64,000 bases of DNA from assembly GCA_963712655.1 (NCBI GenBank), contig CAVQIT010000008.1, forward strand, positions 434,001 to 498,000, in the 5' to 3' direction. The position numbers were made by a program, and so were the translations under genes. Source of the DNA: Pollutimonas sp963712655 (GTDB taxonomy: Bacteria > Pseudomonadota > Gammaproteobacteria > Burkholderiales > Burkholderiaceae_B). The notes under the pieces were generated by a model. That model saw only the letters and a list, made by a program, of their open reading frames with translations. It was not told the DNA's origin and did not search any database. Every line of letters starts with the position of its first letter. The first letter of the stretch is position 1. Of this stretch, positions 52,036 to 60,147 are shown in pieces.

Positions 52036-54206
52036 ACCGCTCGCTCCGTTTGTGACCCATGCTGTATTAATTCGCCGCTTGTAATGATCAGCGCATCTAG
52101 GGGAATTGCACCCTGGCCGGCCGGCCCGACCCATACTGGATTGAGCTCCAGTTCGAGGAGTTCGCCGGCATGGCGTACCGCGAACGATGACACCTGCAAT
52201 ATCAGATCCTCCAGAGCACTCAGATCGCATGGCGCCTGTCCTCGTACGCCGTCAAGTATTTCGATATTGCGGATCTCCCTGACCAGGGATCGCGCATCGT
52301 TTGAACCTAGCGGGATCATCCGGTGTGCCGCATCGCGCAGTGTCTCGACAAAGATGCCGCCCAGGCCAAACGTAAGGACCAAGCCAAATGCATTGTCCCG
52401 ATGTACGCCGATCAACACCTCGCGTCCGCCGCGCGGCAACATGGCCTCGACCAATACGCCGTCCAGGCGAGCGAGCGGCGCGGCGTCGCCTACCGCGGCG
52501 TAGATGTTGCTGAACGCTTCCCTGGCCTCATCGGCGGAGCAAATGTTCAGCCTTACGCCTCCACATTCCGTCTTGTGGGCAATGTCGGCGCTGACGACCT
52601 TCATTACCGCTGGACAACTCATTCTGCTCACGATCTCGGCGGCCTGCTCAGCTGAAATGGCTACTTCGCCCTCGGGAAGCATAAAACCTTCCCGTAGCAG
52701 GATGGCTTTTGCATCCGCTTCGCTCAATTGGCGCCGGTCCTTCCCACAAATGCCGGCATGGGATTGGACGACAGCGGAAGAGTCCCTCGCGACGGAAGAA
52801 GGGGTCACGCTCTTTGACGGCGCTGGCCTTGGCACGGCAGGCCAGACGCTCGTCAGCGCGTCGATGGCTCCCGACAGGGAAAGAAAAGGCTGAAAGCCGC
52901 TTTGCTCCAGCTTCTGGAACCCGCCTCCCATACGGCGGCTCATCCAGACTGGAATAATGGGCGTATCAGTCGACGTAGACACCTTGATTATGGATTCCGC
53001 GATGCTGTCCGTCACTTCGCCATAGTCCATGGGAATCGGAAACAGCACCGCCCCTACATTGGGATCGTTGGCGACGACACGCAAACACTCGTCGGCCGCG
53101 GCCGGGTCGCGCAGTATGTCCGCAGTCGTGTCCACGGGATTGGAGATATTTGCAAAGTCCGGCAGCAGTGCCGTCAACGCCGAGCTGGTGGCCTCGGTGA
53201 AGCGTGCCATGGGCAGGCCGGCGGTACCGGCGATGTCAGTTGCCAGCGCAGCTGTACCACCCGAAAACGTGTAAATGCATAGGCCACTGCCCGGCCGGGG
53301 TTGCCTAAGCGTCAGTAACCGGGTCGCGGCGAGCAATTGATCGAGGTCAGTGACCTCGATACAGCCGAACTGACGAAATACTGCACTATTGACGGCAGCG
53401 CTGCCCGCGATCGAAGCGGTATGAGACTGAGCCGCAAGCGCGCCTGCTTCAGAATGGCCTATTTTCAGGACGACGACGGGCTTGTTTTTTTGCCGCGCAA
53501 GTTCCAGCGCGGCAGTCAGGCGACGTCCGTTTTTGATGCCTTCCATCAATAGGCCAATCACCTTGATCTGCGGATCGTTCGCCATGCAGGCCACAAAGTC
53601 CGGGATCTCGAGATCCACCTCGTTACCCGCCGAGAACCACATGGCAACGCCTTGGCCAAAGCTGAGCCCCTGCAACAGGTTCCGGCCCAGACCGCCGCCC
53701 TGGGTGGCCAAGCCTATTGAGCCATCATTCAAGTCATCCTTGAAGGCAGGCGAAAATGTCATGCCGATGCGATCACGCACATTGACGAAGCCAGGACAAT
53801 TGGGTCCGTACACATGCAGCCCTGTTTCCTGGCATAGATCAGCAATCGCTTGCTCAAGTTTTCGGCCATTTTCTCCGGCCTCGGAGAAACCTGAAGACAT
53901 GACGATTGCATACGGGATCCCGCGTTCGACACATTGGTGTAGTGTTTCGATCACACGGGTCGCATTCACGATGATCAGAGCAACGTCAATCTCCACATCC
54001 GGCAAGTCGCGAATGGATGGCCAGCACTTTGCATCGCCAATTTCGCTGTATGCGGGATTGACCGGGTACACCGTCCCTTTAAGAGTGGAATGGCGCGCCA
54101 GGTTCTCATACAAGCGCCCGCCCTGGCTTGTGGGGCGGGACGATGCGCCCACGACGACGACGTTCGTCGGGCTGATGAATCTGGCAAGGTCGGCGAATGG
54201 TTTCAT
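52032..54206 (-). CDS. ADP-forming acyl-CoA synthetase (acetate--CoA ligase family)
   Basis: A 724-residue single-chain NDP-forming acyl-CoA synthetase. Residues 1-135 are the CoA-binding Rossmann domain (TNVVVVGASSRPTSQGGRLY), about 150-450 the ligase domains (ATQGGGLGRN, SAGNEVDLEIPDFV), and about 490-710 an ATP-grasp domain (PAVMKVVSADIAHKTECGGV, GLGGIFVETLRD). It would make an acyl-CoA from a free acid with ATP going to ADP. It is coupled by ATGA at both ends, to MaoC upstream and to the lyase-like gene downstream. Confidence 0.93.
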   Translation of the reverse strand: MKPFADLARFISPTNVVVVGASSRPTSQGGRLYENLARHSTLKGTVYPVNPAYSEIGDAKCWPSIRDLPDVEIDVALIIVNATRVIETLHQCVERGIPYAIVMSSGFSEAGENGRKLEQAIADLCQETGLHVYGPNCPGFVNVRDRIGMTFSPAFKDDLNDGSIGLATQGGGLGRNLLQGLSFGQGVAMWFSAGNEVDLEIPDFVACMANDPQIKVIGLLMEGIKNGRRLTAALELARQKNKPVVVLKIGHSEAGALAAQSHTASIAGSAAVNSAVFRQFGCIEVTDLDQLLAATRLLTLRQPRPGSGLCIYTFSGGTAALATDIAGTAGLPMARFTEATSSALTALLPDFANISNPVDTTADILRDPAAADECLRVVANDPNVGAVLFPIPMDYGEVTDSIAESIIKVSTSTDTPIIPVWMSRRMGGGFQKLEQSGFQPFLSLSGAIDALTSVWPAVPRPAPSKSVTPSSVARDSSAVVQSHAGICGKDRRQLSEADAKAILLREGFMLPEGEVAISAEQAAEIVSRMSCPAVMKVVSADIAHKTECGGVRLNICSADEAREAFSNIYAAVGDAAPLARLDGVLVEAMLPRGGREVLIGVHRDNAFGLVLTFGLGGIFVETLRDAAHRMIPLGSNDARSLVREIRNIEILDGVRGQAPCDLSALEDLILQVSSFAVRHAGELLELELNPVWVGPAGQGAIPLDALIITSGELIQHGSQTERAV

Positions 54207-54691
54207 GCGCTAGCTCCCGGCGAGCGCATCAGCATGGCAAAGTCGGCCTGGACAACGACCTCGCCGCGTTGATTCACTGCTTCCCGACGAAACACGATCT
54301 TGTCTCGACCTGGCTTGACATCTTGAATGCGCTCCACAACCGAAACTCTGGCAATAACCGTGTCGCCGATAAACGTCGGCTTGGGAAAACGGCATTTGAT
54401 GTCTAACAGCGCCATAACGTAGGGTTCGAGAAGCCGATAGGCCATAGTCTGCGTCGTCAGCCCCGAAAGCACCGATAGCACAAGCAAACCATGGGCGATT
54501 CGTTGGCCGAAATGGCTTGATTCGGCATATACGCTGTCGACATGCAGACGGTTGAAATCGCCTGACAGGCCGGCGAAATTCACAATATCGGCCTCGGAAA
54601 TCGTCCGGCCGGCCGACTCGAACGAATAGCCTACATCCGGCAGCGCTTGCGGCGCCGCCTGCGGATCCACCTGATTTTTCGCGTCAAGCAT
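54203..54691 (-). CDS. MaoC family dehydratase
   Basis: A 162-residue hot-dog hydratase. VNFAGLSGDFNRLHVDSVYA carries the Asp and His of the hydratase-2 motif, and FGQRIAHGLLVLSVLSGLTT follows. It would hydrate an unsaturated CoA ester between the dehydrogenase and SDR steps. Coupled by ATGA to the synthetase gene; 36 bp separate it from the SDR gene upstream. Confidence 0.92.
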   Translation of the reverse strand: MLDAKNQVDPQAAPQALPDVGYSFESAGRTISEADIVNFAGLSGDFNRLHVDSVYAESSHFGQRIAHGLLVLSVLSGLTTQTMAYRLLEPYVMALLDIKCRFPKPTFIGDTVIARVSVVERIQDVKPGRDKIVFRREAVNQRGEVVVQADFAMLMRSPGASA

Positions 54692-54727
54692 GCGAAGTAT
54701 CTCCCTGTTTGATAAGTGTATTTGCCA

Positions 54728-55480
54728 TTAACTGGAGTAACGGCCGCCAGTCACATGCAATGTCTCTCCGGTGATGAAAGCTGCACGCTCGGATGCCAGG
54801 AAGGCGACCGCATCCGCAATATCTTCGACCGCACCCAACCGCTGGACCGGTTGGCGCGCCAACGCATTCGCCCGCAGCATCTCATAGGTCGACAGTGCGC
54901 GTATCAAGTCCGTTTCGACAAAGCCCGGCGCAACGGCATTGGAAGTTATGTTGAATTTTCCTTGCTCATAAGCAACGGAACGGGTGAATCCGATAAGCCC
55001 GGCTTTCGCCGCAGCGTAGTTGGTTTGGCCAGGATTGCCCAAGTGGGCGCGAGAAGAAATATTGATGACCCGCCCCCAACGTTTTTCCATCATGGAAGGC
55101 AAAGCCGCTTTCGTGCAGTAATAGGCGCCCTTCAGGATCGTGTCCACCACCGCATCCCAGTCGGCCTCCGGCATTTTCGTAAGGTACTTGTCGCGGGTGA
55201 AACCGGCGTTATTCACCAGAATATCGATCGAACCGAATTCGCTGATAGCCTTATTCATGAGAGCCTGCACCTGCTCCTGATTGCAGACATCGGCGACAAC
55301 GCCTATGGCCTGGTGTCCCGCGTCGACCAATCGCGTCGATGCTTCCCGCACCGCCTCGGGATTCACATCTGTAATGACAATACGCGCGCCTTCACGCGCC
55401 ATGGCCAATGCCGAGGCGTAACCAATGCCACGGCCAGATCCAGTAATAAGGGCGACTTTTCCTGTGAGTTGCAGATCCAT
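54728..55480 (-). CDS. SDR oxidoreductase, 3-oxoacyl-ACP/CoA reductase (FabG-like)
   Basis: A 250-residue FabG-like short-chain dehydrogenase. TGSGRGIGYASALAMA (13-28) is the nucleotide loop, NNAG (90-93) follows, and the catalytic residues are Ser142, Tyr155 and Lys159 (TNYAAAKAG). In this operon it probably oxidises a 3-hydroxyacyl-CoA produced by the MaoC protein. AGAGGA upstream of the ATG at 55480 decides the start; a longer in-frame reading would cross the promoter region. Confidence 0.93.
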   Translation of the reverse strand: MDLQLTGKVALITGSGRGIGYASALAMAREGARIVITDVNPEAVREASTRLVDAGHQAIGVVADVCNQEQVQALMNKAISEFGSIDILVNNAGFTRDKYLTKMPEADWDAVVDTILKGAYYCTKAALPSMMEKRWGRVINISSRAHLGNPGQTNYAAAKAGLIGFTRSVAYEQGKFNITSNAVAPGFVETDLIRALSTYEMLRANALARQPVQRLGAVEDIADAVAFLASERAAFITGETLHVTGGRYSS

Positions 55481-55564
55481 GTGTTCCTCTTTGAGTTTGA
55501 GACTGAGCTGTCTTGAGCCTGTCGGACTCGGCCCTCTCCCTCCTATACCAGGCCATATGGTAAT

Positions 55565-55647
55565 TCCGACATACGGTAGAAGTATACCTATCGTCGGATT
55601 AATTTGCAATATAATACGGTACGTCGTTATAATCGACGACATGTCGT
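55565..55647. promoter_or_regulatory. divergent promoter with several dyads (SDR operon / Bug operon)
   Basis: The gap between 55480 and 55693 has TTGCAA (55604-55609), an 18-base spacer and TATAAT (55628-55633) pointing towards the Bug gene. Three dyads surround it: TCCGAC/GTCGGA (55565-55570, 55593-55598), CGTCG/CGACG around the -10 box (55622-55638), and the perfect 12-base palindrome ACGACATGTCGT (55636-55647). The third covers the transcription start region. Strong regulation of both directions is inferred. Confidence 0.6.
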
Positions 55648-55692
55648 ACTAAATATGACATACGAAATATATAACAATCAAGGAGGTGACAA

Positions 55693-56661
55693 ATGTCAGT
55701 TATGAAGTCTTTGTCCGTTGTGGCGGTACTAGGCATAGGAGCCATAGCGGCTTCCCCTGCGAATGCGAAATACCCGGATAAACCTGTCAAGGTATACGTC
55801 GGTTTCGCTCCTGGTGGCGCTACCGATTTACTTGCCCGGTTTTACGCCGACCAACTGTCCCGGAAGCTGGGCCAAGCCTTCGTGGTTGAAAACCGCCCAG
55901 GCGCGGGCGGCAATGTAGCCATCCAGGCAATTGCCCAAACCAAGCCCGATGGCTACACCATAGCCATGGGAGCAAATTACATCGCGTCCAATGCCGCACT
56001 CAAACGTAATAACTACGATTGGGATAAGGATATCGAGCCGATCGCCCTCATCGCCTCAACGCCCAATATTCTCGTCGTGCCCGCAAACTCGCCATTCAAG
56101 AGTGTCGACGACATTATTCGCGCAGCGAAAATGCCAGACTCATTCTTGACATTCGGCTCGGCGGGTGTCGGTTCTTCCATCCACTTATCCGGCGAATTGT
56201 TCAAGGCAATGACCGGGTCAAAATTGACTCATGTCCCCTACAAAGGCGTCTCACCCGCCGAAGTCGCGCTTATGGCTGGCGACATCAACATGATGTTTGG
56301 AAGCGTCTCGACAGAGGTGCCGCTCGTGCAAGCGGGCAAGCTCAAGGTCCTGGCCATCACCGGGCCCGAGCGCATGAAAGTTTTTCCCGACATCCCTACC
56401 CTCGACGAGGCTGGGCTAAAGGGCTTCAACGTCGGAGCCTCTTACATGCTGGTCGCACCCGCCCATGTCCCTGAAGATGCCGTGCGCCGCCTAAGTCAGG
56501 CCGTCGCCGAAATAAATGCCGGTTCCGAAGCCCCCGCCTTTACCGAGAGGCTGTATGCGACGCCCATGAAAGGCGGCCCTGTTGAAACAAAAGCATTCTT
56601 GAAATCCGAATTCGATAAGTGGAACAAGCTCGTCGCCGACAATCAGCTGAAACTCGAATAG
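55693..56661 (+). CDS. Bug/TctC family binding protein
   Basis: A 322-residue periplasmic binding protein with a signal peptide ending near ASPANA (residues 19-24). It shows VKVYVGFAPGGATDLLARFY, KPDGYTIAMGANY, LTHVPYKGVSPAEVALMAGD and FPDIPTLDEAG. AAGGAGGTGAC before the ATG at 55693 is one of the strongest ribosome binding sites in the window. First gene of the plus-strand operon that runs to about 62.9 kb; it is followed by a second Bug gene after 27 bp. Confidence 0.95.
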   Translation: MSVMKSLSVVAVLGIGAIAASPANAKYPDKPVKVYVGFAPGGATDLLARFYADQLSRKLGQAFVVENRPGAGGNVAIQAIAQTKPDGYTIAMGANYIASNAALKRNNYDWDKDIEPIALIASTPNILVVPANSPFKSVDDIIRAAKMPDSFLTFGSAGVGSSIHLSGELFKAMTGSKLTHVPYKGVSPAEVALMAGDINMMFGSVSTEVPLVQAGKLKVLAITGPERMKVFPDIPTLDEAGLKGFNVGASYMLVAPAHVPEDAVRRLSQAVAEINAGSEAPAFTERLYATPMKGGPVETKAFLKSEFDKWNKLVADNQLKLE

Positions 56662-56688
56662 CGATCCCCTCCAAAAAGGAGCACCGAC

Positions 56689-57666
56689 ATGACACACATC
56701 AGAATTAGCATAATGGCATTCTGGACGAGCCTCGCCGTTTCCTTGGCCGTCCCTGTTTCCGCCCAAAGTGATTTCCCGTCAAAGCCCATTCACATCATCG
56801 CACCCAGTTCCGCGGGAGGCATTCTGGATCTCACGAGCCGGCTGATTGGCGACAGGCTCTCCCAGCTTCTAGGGGACCCGGTTGTGGTGCAAAACATGCC
56901 AGGCGGGGGCGGCATCATCGGTATGCAAGGCATGCTGCGCGCCGAACCAGACGGACACACACTGGTAATGGGAAGCCTTGGCCCCAACTCGGCGAATTAC
57001 TCTCTTTACAAAAAGCTCCCGTACAAGATGTCCGATTTCGCGCCGGTCATCAATGTAATCTCCATGCCCAGCGTATTGGTGGTCCACCCTTCCCTGCCCG
57101 TCACTGACCTGGCATCGCTCCAATCCTATGCCAAGTCCCGGAATGGCGATCTCGCAATGGCGATATCCACCATGGGGGCTTCCGGTCATTTGATCGGCGA
57201 AATCCTGAAGAATGAACTCGGGATTACTGCCATAAACGTGGTCTATAAAGGCGCGGCGCCCGCCATTACCGATTTGGTGGGAGGACAGGTCGATTTCATG
57301 CTGGACAACATGATCACCGCCAAGCCAATGATCGAAGCGGGCCGGTTGCGGGCGATTGCGGTATTCAGCAAAGAGCGCAGCCCTCTCATGCCGGATGTGC
57401 CGACAGTAGCCGAGCTTGGGTACCCTCAATTGACCGGAGGCACGTGGCTCGGTTTGTTCGTCTCGGCCCGGACCCCACCGGCGCTCGTGCAAAAGCTCAA
57501 CGCAGCCCTCAATAAGGTAATGGCGGAACCGGAAGTGCGAAATGCATTGATAAAGCAAGGCGGCGATCCGGTCGCAGGCACTTCAGAAGACTTCGACAAG
57601 TTCGTCCGCGCGGAAACCGACCGTTGGCGCAAGGTCATCCAGGTGGCTGGCATCAAGGTGGAGTAA
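56689..57666 (+). CDS. Bug/TctC family binding protein
   Basis: A 325-residue periplasmic binding protein with a signal peptide ending near VPVSA. It shows IHIIAPSSAGGILDLTSRLI, EPDGHTLVMGSLG, INVVYKGAAPAITDLVGGQV and MPDVPTVAELG. The His of the usual HIPYKG is absent (NVVYKG). AAAAGGAG precedes the ATG. Tandem Bug genes at the head of one operon suggest either two related ligands or one transport and one signalling role. Confidence 0.94.
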   Translation: MTHIRISIMAFWTSLAVSLAVPVSAQSDFPSKPIHIIAPSSAGGILDLTSRLIGDRLSQLLGDPVVVQNMPGGGGIIGMQGMLRAEPDGHTLVMGSLGPNSANYSLYKKLPYKMSDFAPVINVISMPSVLVVHPSLPVTDLASLQSYAKSRNGDLAMAISTMGASGHLIGEILKNELGITAINVVYKGAAPAITDLVGGQVDFMLDNMITAKPMIEAGRLRAIAVFSKERSPLMPDVPTVAELGYPQLTGGTWLGLFVSARTPPALVQKLNAALNKVMAEPEVRNALIKQGGDPVAGTSEDFDKFVRAETDRWRKVIQVAGIKVE

Positions 57667-57672
57667 CAACAC

Positions 57673-57694
57673 TTGCCGCTACCGCTGGCGGCAA
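57673..57694. other. intercistronic hairpin
   Basis: TTGCCGC (57673-57679) and GCGGCAA (57688-57694) form a perfect 7-bp stem with an eight-base loop between the second Bug gene and the MaoC gene, followed by an A-run and the Shine-Dalgarno of the next gene. There is no T-run, so it more likely affects RNA stability or relative expression of binding proteins and enzymes than termination. Confidence 0.35.
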
Positions 57695-57712
57695 AAAAAG
57701 GAGAGGGACACT

Positions 57713-58570
57713 ATGGCAATTGAGTATGAGCGCTTGCGCAACTGGCCATTTGAAGACCGCACAGACCACTATGCGGTACGCAATAGCATTCTTTACGCAT
57801 TGACACTCGGATATGGCAGTGATCCCTGCAACGAAAGCGACCTGCGCTATGTATATGAGCAGGACACCCTCGCTATACCGACTCTGCTTGCCACAATCGG
57901 AGCTCCTGGACCCTGGGCAACCAACGCCGCGACAGGCATAAACTGGTTGCAGCTACTGCATGGGGAACACCGGATGACATTCCACGCTCCCGTCAAGGCA
58001 GCGGCCTGCGTCACCAGCAAAACACGCGTCACTCATGTGGTGGACAAAGGAGCGGGCAAAGGTGCTTTGGTCACCACGACCCGCAATGTGCATGACACTG
58101 ATGATGGCACGTTGCTGGCGACCATCGAGCATGTGTCCTTTTGCCGGGCGGACGGCGGTTTCGGCCAAGGCGATCAACCGCTTCCGCCTTTACCCGCCAC
58201 GCCAAATACACCTGCGCATGAAACGATTCTGGTGCAAAGCCTGCCACAATCCGCGCTGCTATACAGGCTCAATGGCGATCTCAATCCAATCCACGCTTTA
58301 CCTGGCATGGCGGCCAAAGCTGGATTCGACCGCCCGATTCTCCACGGGCTTTGCACCTACGGCATGGCTGCACGCGCCCTGCTGGCGGCATACTGCGCAG
58401 ATGCCCCCTCCATGCTAAAGGATTTTTCCGTTCGATTTTCGGCGCCCGTATTTCCTGGCGAAACCCTGCGCGTCGAAACGTGGAAAGCAGGAAGTTCTGT
58501 TCAATTCAGAGCATTGGCCCATGAGCGCGGCGTGGTAGTGCTGAGCCATGGCATGGCCACAATAAACTAA
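57713..58570 (+). CDS. MaoC/hydratase-2 family protein (two hot-dog domains)
   Basis: A 285-residue enoyl-CoA hydratase 2-type protein with two hot-dog halves. The second half contains the motif YRLNGDLNPIHALPGMAAKA and ILHGLCTYGMAARAL, giving the catalytic Asp and His; the first half is degenerate, as in peroxisomal MFE-2. It would give (3R)-hydroxyacyl-CoA esters. GAGAGGGA precedes the ATG. It lies between the Bug genes and the acyl-CoA synthetase. Confidence 0.92.
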   Translation: MAIEYERLRNWPFEDRTDHYAVRNSILYALTLGYGSDPCNESDLRYVYEQDTLAIPTLLATIGAPGPWATNAATGINWLQLLHGEHRMTFHAPVKAAACVTSKTRVTHVVDKGAGKGALVTTTRNVHDTDDGTLLATIEHVSFCRADGGFGQGDQPLPPLPATPNTPAHETILVQSLPQSALLYRLNGDLNPIHALPGMAAKAGFDRPILHGLCTYGMAARALLAAYCADAPSMLKDFSVRFSAPVFPGETLRVETWKAGSSVQFRALAHERGVVVLSHGMATIN

Positions 58571-58591
58571 ATAAGAATCCAAGGAGACTGT

Positions 58592-60133
58592 ATGTCCCCC
58601 ATAGAGCAATATGCGGCGACAACGCCGCAGCAAGTCGCTTATCGCGTCATACCGTCCGGGTACTGCGTCACATGGGCCGAACTCGAACGGCGAACCCGAA
58701 AATGCGCAGCCGCCTTGATCGCGGCCGGACTCAAAACTGGCGATTCGATTGCCGTGTTTCTTGAAAACCACCCGCTTTACTTCGAAATACTGTGCGCCGC
58801 TCACCGAATCGGTTTGTATTATGCGACCATCAGCCGACACCTCAAGAAAGATGAAGTCCAGTACATAATCGACGATTCAGACGCCAAGGTCTTGTTCTGC
58901 TCCAGCCACACCCTGCAGGAAGTGTCCTGTGATCTCTTGCAAGCGAACGGCACGACTTGCATCATCATGGATGGCCGGCTTGAAGGATTCGAATCCTACG
59001 ATGAGTGGATCAATCGGTTTCCAGACACATTGCGCCTCCCCCTTACTCCAGAGGGTACAGACTTCTGCTATTCGTCGGGCACGACGGGCGTGCCCAAAGG
59101 CATCAAGCGTCCTCTGGAAACCGCCAATCAATTCTTCCGGGTCGGAAACTCCGACAGCAATGCATGGAAAGCGTTCGACCGGAATACTGTCTACCTGTCC
59201 ACTGCGCCCTTCTATCACACCGCGCCGGTGCGCTGGAATATGGCGGTGCTGCGTAGCGGCGGTACTTGCATCATGATGGAGAAGTTCGATGCCGAGCAAG
59301 CGTTGGAGGCGATCCAAGAGTATCGGGTGACGCACTCTCAATGGGTGCCAACGATGTTCATACGCATGCTGCGCCTACCCGATGCACGGCGCCAAGACTT
59401 CGACCTGAGTTCGCTGCGCTTTGCAGTCCACGCCGCCGCGCCCTGTCCGGTCGACGTCAAAGAGGCCATGATCGAATGGTGGGGGCCCATTCTTTACGAA
59501 TACTACAGCGGCACGGAGCTGGTGGGCCGAACCTCGCTCAGCTCTCAGGAATGGCAAAAGCACAAAGGCTCGGTGGGGCGGCCGGAGTTCGGCCAAGTGC
59601 ACATTGTTGACGACGACGGCAACGAACTGGGGCCAAGGCAATCAGGCATCATCTATTTTTCAGGCGGCGGCACCTTTCAATATCACAAAGACCCCGAAAA
59701 AACTCGTAACGCGTATAACGATCGAGGCTGGGCGACTTATGGCGATGTGGGTCATTTGGATGACGACGGTTTTCTCTATCTGACAGATCGCTTGTCCAAT
59801 ACCATTATTTCCGGCGGAGTCAATATCTATCCCCAGGAAGCCGAGAATCGCCTGCTTATGCACCCGGCGGTTCAGGACGCCGCCGTGATCGGCGTACCCA
59901 ATGAAGAGTTCGGCGAAGAGGTAAAGGCCGTCGTACAGCTTGTCGACCCGCAAGCGGGCAGCAAGGCCTTGGAAGCTGAGCTGATCGCATTCTGCAAAGA
60001 GCGGATATCTCATGTGAAATGCCCGCGCAGTGTCGATTTCATTACCGATATGCCCCGAATGGAATCAGGCAAGTTGCTCAAGCGCTTGGTCAAGCAACGG
60101 TATTGGCCGGCGAATACGGGCATCGCCCATTAA
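58592..60133 (+). CDS. AMP-forming acyl-CoA synthetase
   Basis: A 513-residue member of the ANL superfamily that makes acyl-CoA through an acyl-adenylate. The phosphate loop is YSSGTTGVPKG (160-170), then YEYYSGTELVG, the hinge region TYGDVGHLDDDGFLYLTDR and SGGVNIYPQE; the C-terminal catalytic Lys is in MPRMESGKLLKRL. AAGGAG precedes the ATG. It provides the activation step of this operon, in contrast to the class III CoA-transferases used by the other clusters. Confidence 0.94.
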   Translation: MSPIEQYAATTPQQVAYRVIPSGYCVTWAELERRTRKCAAALIAAGLKTGDSIAVFLENHPLYFEILCAAHRIGLYYATISRHLKKDEVQYIIDDSDAKVLFCSSHTLQEVSCDLLQANGTTCIIMDGRLEGFESYDEWINRFPDTLRLPLTPEGTDFCYSSGTTGVPKGIKRPLETANQFFRVGNSDSNAWKAFDRNTVYLSTAPFYHTAPVRWNMAVLRSGGTCIMMEKFDAEQALEAIQEYRVTHSQWVPTMFIRMLRLPDARRQDFDLSSLRFAVHAAAPCPVDVKEAMIEWWGPILYEYYSGTELVGRTSLSSQEWQKHKGSVGRPEFGQVHIVDDDGNELGPRQSGIIYFSGGGTFQYHKDPEKTRNAYNDRGWATYGDVGHLDDDGFLYLTDRLSNTIISGGVNIYPQEAENRLLMHPAVQDAAVIGVPNEEFGEEVKAVVQLVDPQAGSKALEAELIAFCKERISHVKCPRSVDFITDMPRMESGKLLKRLVKQRYWPANTGIAH

Positions 60134-60147
60134 ACCAAGGAAAGGAC

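Noticed and set aside
52036..52230. 65-codon extension of the citryl-CoA-lyase-like gene
   Set aside because: It lies within the acyl-CoA synthetase coding region and lacks homology; ATGA coupling at 52032-52035 fits the shorter start.
57673..57694. Intrinsic terminator between the second Bug gene and the MaoC gene
   Set aside because: The stem is followed by A rather than T, and the next gene has a good Shine-Dalgarno within the same transcript; kept only as a hairpin.
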